A stretch of DNA of 64,000 bases from contig NZ_LMGU01000001.1 in NCBI RefSeq assembly GCF_001427525.1, positions 682,001-746,000 on the forward strand, read 5' to 3'. The translations under genes were made by a program, and so were the position numbers. Positions 35,270 to 43,414 of the stretch are shown in pieces. The notes under the pieces are model-generated. The model was given only the letters and a program-made list of their open reading frames with translations, did not search any database and was not told the DNA's origin. This DNA is from Microbacterium sp. Root61 (GTDB lineage: Bacteria > Actinomycetota > Actinomycetes > Actinomycetales > Microbacteriaceae). The first letter of the stretch is position 1. The number at the start of each line of letters is the position of its first letter.

Positions 35270-35839
35270 GTGACACGCATCATCGCCGGCCGCGCGGGCT
35301 CCATCACCCTTGAGGTGCCCGACGCCGGCACCCGTCCCACGAGCGACCGGGTTCGAGAATCGCTCTTCGGCGCCCTCGAATCCTCGGACGCGATCCGCGG
35401 CGCCGCGGTGCTCGATCTCTACGCCGGATCCGGCGCACTCGGGCTGGAGGCTCTCAGCCGGGGAGCGGCATCCGTCGATCTCGTGGAGAAGTCTCCGCGC
35501 GCGGCAACCCTGGTACAGCGCAACGCGGCCAAGGTGGCCCACTCGGTGGGAAAGGATGCCGTCACCCGCGTGCACCGCTCCCCCGTGCTCGCCTTCCTGC
35601 GCTCACCGCGCGGACCCTTCGATCTCGTCTTCCTCGACCCTCCGTACGACCTGCCGGACACCGAACTGACCGAGGCGCTCGTCCTGCTCGAGCCCAGTCT
35701 CTCGCCACACGCGACCGTCGTGGTCGAGCGCGCGAAGCGGTCGGCGCCGCCGGTCCTGCCCGCCGGACTCGAGCACGTGAAGCTCAAGAAGTACGGCGAT
35801 ACGACGTTGTGGTGGGTCAGCCCGACCCCTCAGGCGTAG
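35270..35839 (+). CDS. rsmD: 16S rRNA (guanine(966)-N(2))-methyltransferase RsmD
   Basis: A 189-residue SAM-dependent methyltransferase that modifies G966 of 16S rRNA. The N-terminal RIIAGRAGSITLEVP and the TRPTSDRVRESLF segment are diagnostic, SAM motif I is DLYAGSGALGLEALS and the catalytic motif is DPPYDLP. GTG start. It is convergent with thiL (8 bases between stops). Confidence 0.95.
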   Translation: MTRIIAGRAGSITLEVPDAGTRPTSDRVRESLFGALESSDAIRGAAVLDLYAGSGALGLEALSRGAASVDLVEKSPRAATLVQRNAAKVAHSVGKDAVTRVHRSPVLAFLRSPRGPFDLVFLDPPYDLPDTELTEALVLLEPSLSPHATVVVERAKRSAPPVLPAGLEHVKLKKYGDTTLWWVSPTPQA

Positions 35840-35847
35840 TCGCCGGC

Positions 35848-36840
35848 TCAGCCGCCGTGCGCGTCCCAGTCCCGGTACGGATCCCAACCGCCGCGACCGG
35901 TCGGCTCGACGCCGTCGACGAGCAGCGGCGCGCCGGATGACACGGCGACGCGGCCGATCGGTCGGAAGCCCTCCGGCAACGCCATCGTCGCGGGGAAGGT
36001 CGCGAGCAGCGCGTGATCCTCGCCGCCGGACAGCGCCGCGGCAGGGTCCGACCCGAGTGCCGCGCTGTCGAGCTCGATGGTGACTCCGGATGCCCCGGCC
36101 ATGCGCTGTGCGTCCAAAGCCAGCCCGTCGGACACGTCCATGAGCGCCGTGGCACCGGCGTCCGCCGCGCGCGGGCCGAGTGCGATCGGCGGATGCGGTC
36201 GCAACTGGGCGCGCACGAAGGCGGAATCCGCGGGGTCGAGCGTGCCGGGCGCAACGGGAATCGGATCGTTCGCGGCATCCCGGAACCGTCCGAAGAGGAT
36301 CTCGAGGCCGCGCGCCGCGCACCCGAGGTCACCCGCGATCGCCACAACATCGCCTGGTCGTGCGCCGCTCCGCAGCACCGGCGCACGACCGTCGAGCGAG
36401 CCGAGCGCGGTGATCGCGATGGTCAGGGTGTCGGAGACGGTGAGGTCGCCGCCCTCGACGCGACAGCCGGGCGCCAGGGCATCGCAGGCGGCACGGAGAC
36501 CCTCGGCCAACCCCGTGACGAACGAGAGCCGGGTGTCGTCGGGCATCGCCAGAGCCACGAGCAGTGCGATCGGGCGAGCGCCCATGGCGGCGACGTCTGC
36601 GAGGTTGACCGCCGCCGACTTCCATCCGAGGTCGAAGGCACCCGACCAGGCAAGACGGAAGTCGGGCCCGTGCACCAGCGTGTCGGTGGTGGCGACCACT
36701 CTGCCGTCCGGCATCGCGATCACGGCGGCGTCATCGCCCGGCCCGACCAGCGCAGTCGACTCGCCGAACGCCTCGAGGATGCGTCGCAGGATCTCGCCCT
36801 CCGACAGGCTGCCCACGGTCGGGTCGGCGGGTGCACTCAT
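35848..36840 (-). CDS. thiL: Thiamine-monophosphate kinase
   Basis: A 330-residue ATP-dependent kinase making thiamine diphosphate, the cofactor used by the bkd E1 among others. Markers are the acidic GPGDDAAVI near the N-terminus, VATTDTLVHGPDF, the substrate loop AVNLADVAAMGARP and DVSDGLALDAQRMA. The ATG giving MSAPADP is preceded by TACGGT with a 7-base gap; the upstream extension of the frame is rich in Arg/Thr and unlikely to be translated. Divergent from the DUF3515 lipoprotein gene. Confidence 0.95.
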   Translation of the reverse strand: MSAPADPTVGSLSEGEILRRILEAFGESTALVGPGDDAAVIAMPDGRVVATTDTLVHGPDFRLAWSGAFDLGWKSAAVNLADVAAMGARPIALLVALAMPDDTRLSFVTGLAEGLRAACDALAPGCRVEGGDLTVSDTLTIAITALGSLDGRAPVLRSGARPGDVVAIAGDLGCAARGLEILFGRFRDAANDPIPVAPGTLDPADSAFVRAQLRPHPPIALGPRAADAGATALMDVSDGLALDAQRMAGASGVTIELDSAALGSDPAAALSGGEDHALLATFPATMALPEGFRPIGRVAVSSGAPLLVDGVEPTGRGGWDPYRDWDAHGG

Positions 36841-36847
36841 GACTCCC

Positions 36848-36853
36848 ACCGTA
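36848..36853 (-). promoter_or_regulatory. -10 element (TACGGT) of thiL
   Basis: TACGGT, 7 bases, then ATG on the minus strand. Confidence 0.45.
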
Positions 36854-36886
36854 GCCGGATGGGCCGATCCTCCGAGCAGGCGCGGG

Positions 36887-36892
36887 TAGCCT
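36887..36892 (+). promoter_or_regulatory. -10 element (TAGCCT) of the DUF3515 gene
   Basis: TAGCCT, six bases (GGAGGG), then the GTG at 36899. The GGAGGG abuts the start and is too close to act as a Shine-Dalgarno. Confidence 0.5.
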
Positions 36893-36898
36893 GGAGGG

Positions 36899-37369
36899 GT
36901 GCTTCGCAATCGTCGTCCCCTCGCCGCCGCGCTCCTGATCCTCGCTGCACTCGGCGTCAGCGGGTGCTCCACGACGGTCTCGATGACGCCCGCGGCCGAC
37001 GCCAACGATCCCCTCTGCGCCGAGGTCACCGTGCGCCTTCCCGACTCGGTCGACGGCCAGGATCGGCAGTGGACGGACGCACAGGCCACCGGGGCGTGGG
37101 GTTCCCCCGCGGCCGTCCTGCTGACGTGCGGCGTCACGCCTCCGGGCCCGTCCACGCTCCCGTGCGAGACCGTGAACGGGGTCGACTGGCTGATCGACGG
37201 TTCGGATGCGCCGAACTACCTGTTCACGACGTACGGGCGCACGCCTGCCGTCGAGGTCTACCTCGACTACGACGTCGTCTCCGGCAACGAGTCGCTGCAG
37301 GCGCTGAGCAGCGCGGTGGGCACACTGCCGGCTGACGGCGGCAAGTGCACCGACCGTCCGGCCCCGTAG
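36899..37369 (+). CDS. DUF3515-family lipoprotein
   Basis: A 156-residue exported lipoprotein with signal helix and lipobox ALGVSGC (Cys23). The mature part has the DUF3515 pattern: ANDPLCAEVTVRLP, AVLLTCGV, PCETVNGVDWL and a C-terminal KCTDRP, so the four cysteines are conserved. The function of the family is unknown. In many actinobacteria this gene lies between ddl and thiL; here it keeps thiL but the iron cassette separates it from ddl. A weak hairpin GCTGT-CCGA-ACAGC follows at 37382-37395. Confidence 0.88.
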   Translation: MLRNRRPLAAALLILAALGVSGCSTTVSMTPAADANDPLCAEVTVRLPDSVDGQDRQWTDAQATGAWGSPAAVLLTCGVTPPGPSTLPCETVNGVDWLIDGSDAPNYLFTTYGRTPAVEVYLDYDVVSGNESLQALSSAVGTLPADGGKCTDRPAP

Positions 37370-37512
37370 CCGCGACGCTGTGCTGTCCGAACAGCGCTAT
37401 GGCTTGGCCCACGCGCGATAGCGAGCTCGATTAGCCTCGGAGAGACGCCGCGCCTCGCGTGGAATCCCACGTCCTCTGTGCCCGACGAGGGTGTCCACCC
37501 CAGGAGTTCCGC

Positions 37513-38538
37513 ATGCGCCCCGGTTCTGCGACGCTCGCCTCCACGAATGCGCGCCGGTCCCTGGGGCTCGCGCTGTCGGTCGTCATCCTGGCGGCCACGG
37601 TGGTGGCCAGCATCCTGGTCGGAGCCCGCGGGATCTCGGTGCTGACGGTGTGGGAGACGCTCTTCGCCTTCAACGGATCGACGGAGCACCTCATCGTGTG
37701 GGAGTTGCGGATCCCGCGCACCGTCGTCGGCCTCCTGGTCGGACCGGCGCTCGGGCTCGCCGGCGCCCTCATCCAGGCGTTCACGCGCAATCCCCTCGCC
37801 GACCCCGGAATCCTGGGGGTGAATGCGGGCGCCGGGTTCTTCGTCACCATCGCGATCGGGCTCCTCGGCATCACCGATCCGCGAGGATACGTCTGGTTCG
37901 CCCTGTTGGGCGCCGCCGTCGTGACGGTGCTCGTGTACCTGATCGGTTCCACCGGCCCGGGTCAGGCCACCCCGATCAGGCTCACACTCGCCGGCGTCGC
38001 CCTGGCCGCGGTACTCGGTGGAGTCGCCTCCGGAGTCAGCCTGAAGTTCCCCGACGTGTTCGACAGCATGCGCTTCTGGGGCGCCGGTTCCATCGGCGGC
38101 CGCGACCTGGAGGTCGTCGCGGCGATGGCTCCCTTCATCCTCGCCGGGATCGCTCTTGCGCTGTGGAGCGCGCGATCGCTCAACGCACTCGCCCTGGGCG
38201 ACGACGTGGGACGGATGCTGGGCGCCCACGTCGCATTGACCCGAGCGGCCGTCGTGGTCTCGGTGACCCTCCTGGCAGGGACCGCCACAGCCCTCGCCGG
38301 GCCCATCGCGTTCGTGGGGCTCATGATTCCTCACATGGTGCGCTGGTTCGTCGGCCCCGATCAACGCTGGATCCTGGCCTACAGCCTCGTGTGGGCGCCG
38401 ATTCTGATCCTCGTTTCCGACATCGTGGGCCGGGTGCTGCTGCCGAGCGGCGAGCTGCGCGTCGGGCTCGTCACTGCAGCCGTCGGGGCTCCGGTTTTGA
38501 TCGTGCTCGCCCGACGCAAGAGCGTGAGCGGACTGTGA
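37513..38538 (+). CDS. FecCD-family ferric-siderophore ABC permease 1
   Basis: A 341-residue permease with about nine to ten membrane helices. Family blocks ELRIPRTVVGLLVGPALGL, TRNPLADPGILGVNAGAG and ALAGPIAFVGLMIPHMVR are all present. AGGAG is 6 bases before the ATG. It is first of a coupled permease-permease-ATPase set (overlaps GTGA and ATGA). A TAGCCT at 37432-37437 may be its -10, leaving about 70 bases of leader with a short hairpin CGTGG-AATC-CCACG (37458-37471); a full iron box like that before araC is not seen here. Confidence 0.94.
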   Translation: MRPGSATLASTNARRSLGLALSVVILAATVVASILVGARGISVLTVWETLFAFNGSTEHLIVWELRIPRTVVGLLVGPALGLAGALIQAFTRNPLADPGILGVNAGAGFFVTIAIGLLGITDPRGYVWFALLGAAVVTVLVYLIGSTGPGQATPIRLTLAGVALAAVLGGVASGVSLKFPDVFDSMRFWGAGSIGGRDLEVVAAMAPFILAGIALALWSARSLNALALGDDVGRMLGAHVALTRAAVVVSVTLLAGTATALAGPIAFVGLMIPHMVRWFVGPDQRWILAYSLVWAPILILVSDIVGRVLLPSGELRVGLVTAAVGAPVLIVLARRKSVSGL

Positions 38539-39578
38539 GGGCGACGTCGGCAGGCACCTGGCTCGTGCGCCTCGACCACCCGCAGCTGTCGCTCCGATTG
38601 CACCGACGGTCGATCTGGGTCGGTCTCGCCATCGGACTGCTCGTGCTCGTCGCGGGGGTCGCCACACTCTCGACCGGCACCTCCGACACTCCGCTCGCCG
38701 ACGTCCTGGCCGCCCTAGTCGGCAGCGGCGATGCCCGGACGAACATGCTGGTGATCGAGTGGCGCCTTCCTCGCCTGCTCTTCGCGACCGTGTGCGGAGC
38801 AGCACTCGGTCTCAGCGGCGCTGTGTTCCAGTCGCTCACCCGGAACCCATTGGGCAGTCCCGATGTCATCGGCTTCTCGGCGGGGTCCTACTTCGGCGCA
38901 CTCGTCGTGATGCTTCTCTTCGGCAGCCTCCGCTATTGGGAGGTCGCGACCGGAGCGCTGCTCGGCGGCATCGCCACCGCGATCGTCGTCTACGCGCTGT
39001 CGTATCGGGGCGGCGTGCACGGATTCCGCCTCATCATCATGGGGATCGGCGTCACTGCGGTGATCGGCTCCTTCAACTCCTACCTGTTGCTCACGTCAGC
39101 CCTGCCGGACGCCATGGTCGCCGCCTCCTGGGGCGCGGGTTCTCTGAGCGGGCTGGCGTTCGACCAGTTCTGGCCCATGCTGATCGTGTTCGTGGTCTTG
39201 GTGCCACTGGCCATCGCGCTCGGCCCGAGTCTTCGCCAGCTCGAGCTCGGGGACGACACCGCGCGCGCTCTGGGGCTGCGCGCCGAACCCGCACGCCTCG
39301 CCGCCATCGTGATCGGAGTCGCCCTCATCGCACTCGTGACTGCCGCCGCAGGCCCGATCGCCTTCATCGCGCTCGCCGCCCCGCAGGTCGCCAAGAGGTT
39401 GACCAAGACCTCCGGAATCGGACTCCTCCCCGCCGCGCTGACCGGGGCGCTGCTGCTGGTGGTCGCCGATCTGATCGCGATCCGCATTGCTCTGCCGGTG
39501 GGAGTGGTCACGGTCTCGATCGGCGGCGGCTACCTGCTCTGGCTCCTCATCCGCGAATTCAAAGGGAAGGCCCGATGA
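38535..39578 (+). CDS. FecCD-family ferric-siderophore ABC permease 2
   Basis: A 347-residue second permease subunit, starting with GTG inside the stop of permease 1. The N-terminus has a 25-residue cytosolic lead before the first helix; conserved EWRLPRLLFATVCGAALGL, TRNPLGSPDVIGFSAG and AAAGPIAFIALAAPQVAKRL are present. It should form the transmembrane heterodimer with permease 1. Its stop overlaps the ATPase ATG. Confidence 0.94.
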   Translation: MRATSAGTWLVRLDHPQLSLRLHRRSIWVGLAIGLLVLVAGVATLSTGTSDTPLADVLAALVGSGDARTNMLVIEWRLPRLLFATVCGAALGLSGAVFQSLTRNPLGSPDVIGFSAGSYFGALVVMLLFGSLRYWEVATGALLGGIATAIVVYALSYRGGVHGFRLIIMGIGVTAVIGSFNSYLLLTSALPDAMVAASWGAGSLSGLAFDQFWPMLIVFVVLVPLAIALGPSLRQLELGDDTARALGLRAEPARLAAIVIGVALIALVTAAAGPIAFIALAAPQVAKRLTKTSGIGLLPAALTGALLLVVADLIAIRIALPVGVVTVSIGGGYLLWLLIREFKGKAR

Positions 39579-40372
39579 GCCTCGACACCGCAGCATCCCG
39601 TCTCGAAGCACGTGGGGCGACGATCGGGTATGACAAGCGCGTCATCTCGTCCGGGCTCGACGTGGTGATCCCCGCGGACTCCTTCACCGTGATCATCGGA
39701 CCCAATGCGTGCGGCAAGTCGACCCTGCTCCGGGCGATGGCACGACTGCTCCCGACATCGGAGGGACAGGTACTGCTGGACGGGAAGCAGATCACGACCT
39801 ATCGCGCCAAGGACGTCGCCCGCACGCTGGGATTGCTGCCTCAGACATCGCTGGCGCCAGACGGGATCACCGTGGCCGATCTCGTCGCACGCGGCCGCTA
39901 CCCGCACCAGCGGCTGCTGCAGCAATGGTCGAAACACGATCAGGATGCCGTGGCCACCGCTCTGGAGCTCACGCACCTCGAGCCGCTCTCCGATCGCCTC
40001 GTCGACGAGCTCTCCGGCGGTCAGCGTCAGCGGGTGTGGATCGCAATGGCACTCGCACAGCAGACCTCGATCATGCTGCTGGATGAGCCGACCACGTTCC
40101 TGGACATCGCGCATCAGATCGAACTCATGGAGCTGTTCTCCACCCTTCACCGCGAGGGCCGCACCCTCGTCGCCGTGCTGCACGACCTGAACCACGCCGC
40201 GCGCTACGCCACACACCTCATCGCCATGCGCGACGGTGCCGTCGTCGCGGAGGGTGCACCGGAGGACATTGTCACCGTCGACATGGTGCGCGCCGTATTC
40301 GGCATCGAGTCGGTGATCATCCCCGACCCGATCACGGGTCGGCCACTCGTGGTGCCCCGCGGGAACGCCTGA
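39575..40372 (+). CDS. Ferric-siderophore ABC transporter ATPase
   Basis: A 265-residue FepC/FhuC-type ATPase. Walker A is GPNACGKSTLLRAM (Ala replaces the usual Gly or Ser before Cys-Gly), the signature is ELSGGQRQRVWIAMA, Walker B LLDEPTTFLD and the switch histidine is in VLHDLNHAAR. GGGAAGG precedes the ATG. It powers the two permeases; the binding lipoprotein is encoded 1 kb downstream after the AraC regulator. Confidence 0.95.
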   Translation: MSLDTAASRLEARGATIGYDKRVISSGLDVVIPADSFTVIIGPNACGKSTLLRAMARLLPTSEGQVLLDGKQITTYRAKDVARTLGLLPQTSLAPDGITVADLVARGRYPHQRLLQQWSKHDQDAVATALELTHLEPLSDRLVDELSGGQRQRVWIAMALAQQTSIMLLDEPTTFLDIAHQIELMELFSTLHREGRTLVAVLHDLNHAARYATHLIAMRDGAVVAEGAPEDIVTVDMVRAVFGIESVIIPDPITGRPLVVPRGNA

Positions 40373-40385
40373 CCGCCTGCCTCTA

Positions 40386-40401
40386 GTAAGGTTAGCCTTA
40401 C
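40386..40401. promoter_or_regulatory. Iron box (DtxR/IdeR-type operator)
   Basis: GTAAGG-TTAG-CCTTAC is a perfect palindrome that closely fits the DtxR/IdeR consensus built on TTAGGTTAGGCTAACCTAA. It ends 3 bases before the araC-family ATG and contains the TAGCCT -10 hexamer (40393-40398), so an iron-loaded repressor would block RNA polymerase directly. Confidence 0.85.
40393..40398 (+). promoter_or_regulatory. -10 element (TAGCCT) of the AraC regulator, inside the iron box
   Basis: Six bases separate TAGCCT from the ATG at 40405. The overlapping CATAAT (40401-40406) would start transcription downstream of that ATG and would require a later start codon. Confidence 0.45.
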
Positions 40402-40404
40402 ATA

Positions 40405-41250
40405 ATGAGGCGACTCCCCGACGCCTCGCTCGAGGCAGCGGAAGGAACGGCTCTGACGATCACTGCGACACGCGAGATCCACGCCGTCGTGGACCCCGGG
40501 TTACACCTCAGCACGAGCGTCTTCGCCACTGACAGCGCCATCGGGTGGATTCCCCACGCCCATCGCGAGCACGAACTGCTGTGGGTCGACCGCGGCTCCG
40601 TACGTGTACGCGTACAGTCCCGCGTCTGGCGGCTCTCACTCGGACTGGCCTTGTGGATCCCGGCCGGGATGATCCATCGGGTCACCGCCGACGGCCCGGT
40701 CTCGCTCGGAGCCACCCACATCAATCCGTCGTCCTGCGCCCGAGCGTGGGAGAGTCCGACGCTCATGACGGTGACGCCGGCGATGCGCGAGCTGCTCCTG
40801 CACGAGGCGCAGCACGACATGCCCGACGAGCACCGCGCTCGTGCACAGCAAGTGTGCATCGATCTCCTCACCCCGGCATCAGAGCACAACAGCGCTCTCA
40901 TCGTGCCTGCCGATGACCGCGTCGCACGCCTCGTCGAAGAGGTCCTCCGCCATCCTCGTGACGCCCGCTCGCTCGAGGACTGGGCCGTCATGCTCAACAT
41001 CAGCGCACGCACGCTGACCCGCATCTTCTCCGCAGAGACGCAGATGAGCTTCGTTCAGTGGCGCATCGCGGTCCGCATGCGAGAAGCCGTCTCGTTGCTG
41101 ATGAGCGGTTGGGGCGTGCAACAGGTGAGCCGTCATCTCGGCTACGCCTCGGTCAGCACGTTCGTGGCGACATTCCGCCGCGTGATCGGGGTGACGCCGG
41201 GCGTGATCGCCGACCGTTCGCAGCCCTCCTTGACGACGGTGTCCCGATAG
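40405..41250 (+). CDS. AraC-family transcriptional regulator of iron uptake
   Basis: A 281-residue regulator: N-terminal cupin sensor domain (IPHAHREHELLWVDRG, about residues 50-65) and two C-terminal helix-turn-helix motifs (ISARTLTRIFSAETQMSF and VSRHLGYASVSTFVATFRRV). Siderophore-responsive AraC activators often sit in such clusters and are repressed by iron. The iron box covering its promoter supports this. Inducer probably the ferric siderophore carried by the neighbouring transporter; inferred. The start is the leaderless ATG. Confidence 0.9.
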   Translation: MRRLPDASLEAAEGTALTITATREIHAVVDPGLHLSTSVFATDSAIGWIPHAHREHELLWVDRGSVRVRVQSRVWRLSLGLALWIPAGMIHRVTADGPVSLGATHINPSSCARAWESPTLMTVTPAMRELLLHEAQHDMPDEHRARAQQVCIDLLTPASEHNSALIVPADDRVARLVEEVLRHPRDARSLEDWAVMLNISARTLTRIFSAETQMSFVQWRIAVRMREAVSLLMSGWGVQQVSRHLGYASVSTFVATFRRVIGVTPGVIADRSQPSLTTVSR

Positions 41251-41306
41251 GCACACGGTGCGACCGCCTGAGCGAGGAGCACGCTCGTAGCGTTGTTCGC
41301 AGGCCA

Positions 41307-41329
41307 CGTCCGCGCAGTTCTCGCGGACG
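41307..41329. promoter_or_regulatory. Stem-loop between araC gene and binding-protein gene
   Basis: CGTCCGCG (41307-41314) and CGCGGACG (41322-41329) form a perfect 8-bp stem with a 7-base loop. No T run follows, so a terminator is unlikely; it may be an operator for the AraC protein or an mRNA processing or stability element. Confidence 0.45.
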
Positions 41330-41389
41330 GATCGTGCCTCGCCCATCACTCGCTCCGCTCAGGAAGCGATCAGACAAGAGGATCCATCG

Positions 41390-42466
41390 ATGACCGACCT
41401 TGCCCGCCTCCCCCACCGTCGCGCACGTCACGCTGTCGCGATCGTCGCCGCCGTGTCGCTGGGGTTGACGCTCACCGCATGCAGCGCGCCTGCGGCGCAA
41501 AACACCCCCAGCGCAGTCGTCGAATCGCTGATTCCGGTAGAAGACGGCGCCTATCCCACGACGATCGAGCACGCATTCGGCGAAGCCGTCATCACCGAAG
41601 AACCGAAGCGCATCGTGACTATCGGCATCGGCTCCGAAGACACGGTCATCGCGCTCGGTGTCGTGCCTGTCGCCGTGCCCGACGAGACATGGGCCGGCGA
41701 TGAAGACGGCTACCTGCCCTGGGTGCGCGAGGCCGTCGACGAGATCGGCGGTGCGCTGCCTGAGACTCTCACCGTCTCGGACACCGGGGAGATGGACTTC
41801 GAACAGATCCTCGACCTCGCCCCCGACCTGATCCTCGCCCCCTACTCGGGAATCACCGAGACCGACTACGACCGGTTGGCGTCCATCGCGACGACCGTCG
41901 CGTACGCCGATGAGGCGTGGGGAACCACCTCCTGGCAGGATCAGGCGGACATCATCGGGCAGGCGCTCGGGCGTCCCGCCGCCACCGAGGAACTCATCGA
42001 AGCGGCGGAGGCTTCTCTCGCCGACGCTGCGGCGGCGCATCCGGAGTTCGAGGGCAAGACGTTCGCCTACGGCATGGCTCTTGCGGAAGGCAGCACGGAA
42101 CTCGCGTTCTATGACTCGAAGGATGGCCGCATCGCACTGACCGAGCAGCTCGGGCTCGTCGTCTCCCCCGCCGTCGCCGCCATCAGCGCCAACCGGCCCG
42201 CCGACGTCTGGTACGGCGCCGTGAGCCTCGAGAAGCTCGACGAGGTCGACTCGGATGTCTTCATCGCATGGGGAGACGACCAGGCGCAGGTGGATGCGAG
42301 CCTGGCCAATCCGCTGTTGGCGCAGTGGTCGCCGATCGCCTCGGGCAGTGACATCTGGATCACCGACCGCAAACTCGCTCGTGCGACGACGAGCGTCAGC
42401 ATCCTGAATATGGACTGGGTGCTCGAGAACTACGTGCCGCTGCTGGCGGGTGCCGTCGCCGAGTAG
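41390..42466 (+). CDS. Ferric-siderophore substrate-binding lipoprotein
   Basis: A 358-residue periplasmic-binding-type lipoprotein of the FepB/FhuD fold. Twin-arginine-free signal with lipobox LTLTAC (Cys31). The mature protein shows the class III pattern: ITEEPKRIVTIGIG, a central linking helix, and LDLAPDLILAPYSG. It captures the ferric siderophore for the two FecCD permeases. AGAGGA lies about 9 bases before the ATG. It is separated from the transporter genes by araC, so may be transcribed separately. Confidence 0.92.
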   Translation: MTDLARLPHRRARHAVAIVAAVSLGLTLTACSAPAAQNTPSAVVESLIPVEDGAYPTTIEHAFGEAVITEEPKRIVTIGIGSEDTVIALGVVPVAVPDETWAGDEDGYLPWVREAVDEIGGALPETLTVSDTGEMDFEQILDLAPDLILAPYSGITETDYDRLASIATTVAYADEAWGTTSWQDQADIIGQALGRPAATEELIEAAEASLADAAAAHPEFEGKTFAYGMALAEGSTELAFYDSKDGRIALTEQLGLVVSPAVAAISANRPADVWYGAVSLEKLDEVDSDVFIAWGDDQAQVDASLANPLLAQWSPIASGSDIWITDRKLARATTSVSILNMDWVLENYVPLLAGAVAE

Positions 42467-42475
42467 CGCAACGAA

Positions 42476-42514
42476 GGGGCCGCGCGATCCGGAAGGTTCG
42501 GATCACGCGGCCCC
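42476..42514. terminator. Bidirectional terminator between binding protein and siderophore-interacting protein
   Basis: GGGGCCGCG (42476-42484) pairs with CGCGGCCCC (42506-42514), and GATCCG with CGGATC continues the stem inward, with a GAAGGTT-type loop. A T-rich tract follows on the plus strand, and AAGG-type sequence mirrors it. It separates two convergent genes. Confidence 0.85.
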
Positions 42515-42525
42515 TCCTTGTTCAT

Positions 42526-43353
42526 TCAGTGCACGTGATCGTGCTCGTGCGTGTGATCGTGATCAAGAACGCGCTCGTCCTGCTCGAAGTGGCCGGTGTG
42601 CCCGGACGTCCAATACCCGACGGCGATGTGACGTCGGCGATCCATGCGGAGGACCGTGCGCAGATGACGGCGGACCTGCCGGCTCGCGGCGGCCTCGCAC
42701 GCGATCCAGGCATACTCCAGCGATGCGGGTGGAGTCCATGATTCGATGGTCGCCGGAAGTGCACTGTGCGAGAGCCCGAGACCGGTCCCGATCAGCCACG
42801 TGATATCCAGGTCGGCAGCACTGTCGAAGGACTGGCGATCTCCCTCCTCGGCGACTTCGACGAACACCTGCGCCGTCGTCCCCGAGTGGAGGCCCTCCAC
42901 GATGCGCCCGAGCCCCGGCAGACCAGTGGCGTCCGCCACCAACAACTGCCGTGAGGCCGTCACGGGTGGCGCGTAGTACGACCGAGACTCATCGACGGAG
43001 AAGACGCCCAACACGTGGCCCGGCTCGGCTCGGCCCGCCCAATCCGATGCGAATCCGCCGTCGTGGATGACGAAATCGACATCGATTCGGGCGCCAGCGA
43101 GGTCCACGGCGCGCACGGTGTAGTGACGCCAGACGGGCTCGTCGGGGCCTGTTGAGGTGCCGTAGTCGGCGCGGTTGAAGAAGGCGATGTCGGCGTGAGT
43201 CTCACCCCGTCGGGGAAAGGCGAGATCGATCTTCTCGTCTCCTCGACCCGTCGTCGGCCACCTCCACTCTCCGATCGCCTCCAGCCGGACGCGGATCATG
43301 TGCGGGGTGAGTCGGCGGACGTCGATGACGCGCGCGGGGTCGCAGAAGGCCAT
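42526..43353 (-). CDS. Siderophore-interacting protein (ferric-siderophore reductase)
   Basis: A 275-residue SIP-family flavin reductase that releases iron by reducing the ferric siderophore in the cytosol. The FAD motif RHYTVR and the DFVIHDGGFASDWAGRAEPG block are typical; the NAD(P)H-binding half includes GTGLGLSHSALP. The last twelve residues, DHDHTHEHDHVH, hold six histidines and four aspartates, a likely metal-binding tail not usual for the family. Convergent with the binding-protein gene across a shared terminator. Confidence 0.93.
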   Translation of the reverse strand: MAFCDPARVIDVRRLTPHMIRVRLEAIGEWRWPTTGRGDEKIDLAFPRRGETHADIAFFNRADYGTSTGPDEPVWRHYTVRAVDLAGARIDVDFVIHDGGFASDWAGRAEPGHVLGVFSVDESRSYYAPPVTASRQLLVADATGLPGLGRIVEGLHSGTTAQVFVEVAEEGDRQSFDSAADLDITWLIGTGLGLSHSALPATIESWTPPASLEYAWIACEAAASRQVRRHLRTVLRMDRRRHIAVGYWTSGHTGHFEQDERVLDHDHTHEHDHVH

Positions 43354-43414
43354 GCATCGACGCTATCCGCGTAGGGCCGATCCGGGCGGACAGCCCGTAG
43401 CTGGTTCCGGACAG

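Noticed and set aside
37459..37512. Upstream extension of FecCD permease 1 (MESHVLCARRG...)
   Set aside because: It lacks a ribosome site and covers a hairpin; the ATG at 37513 has AGGAG at ideal distance.
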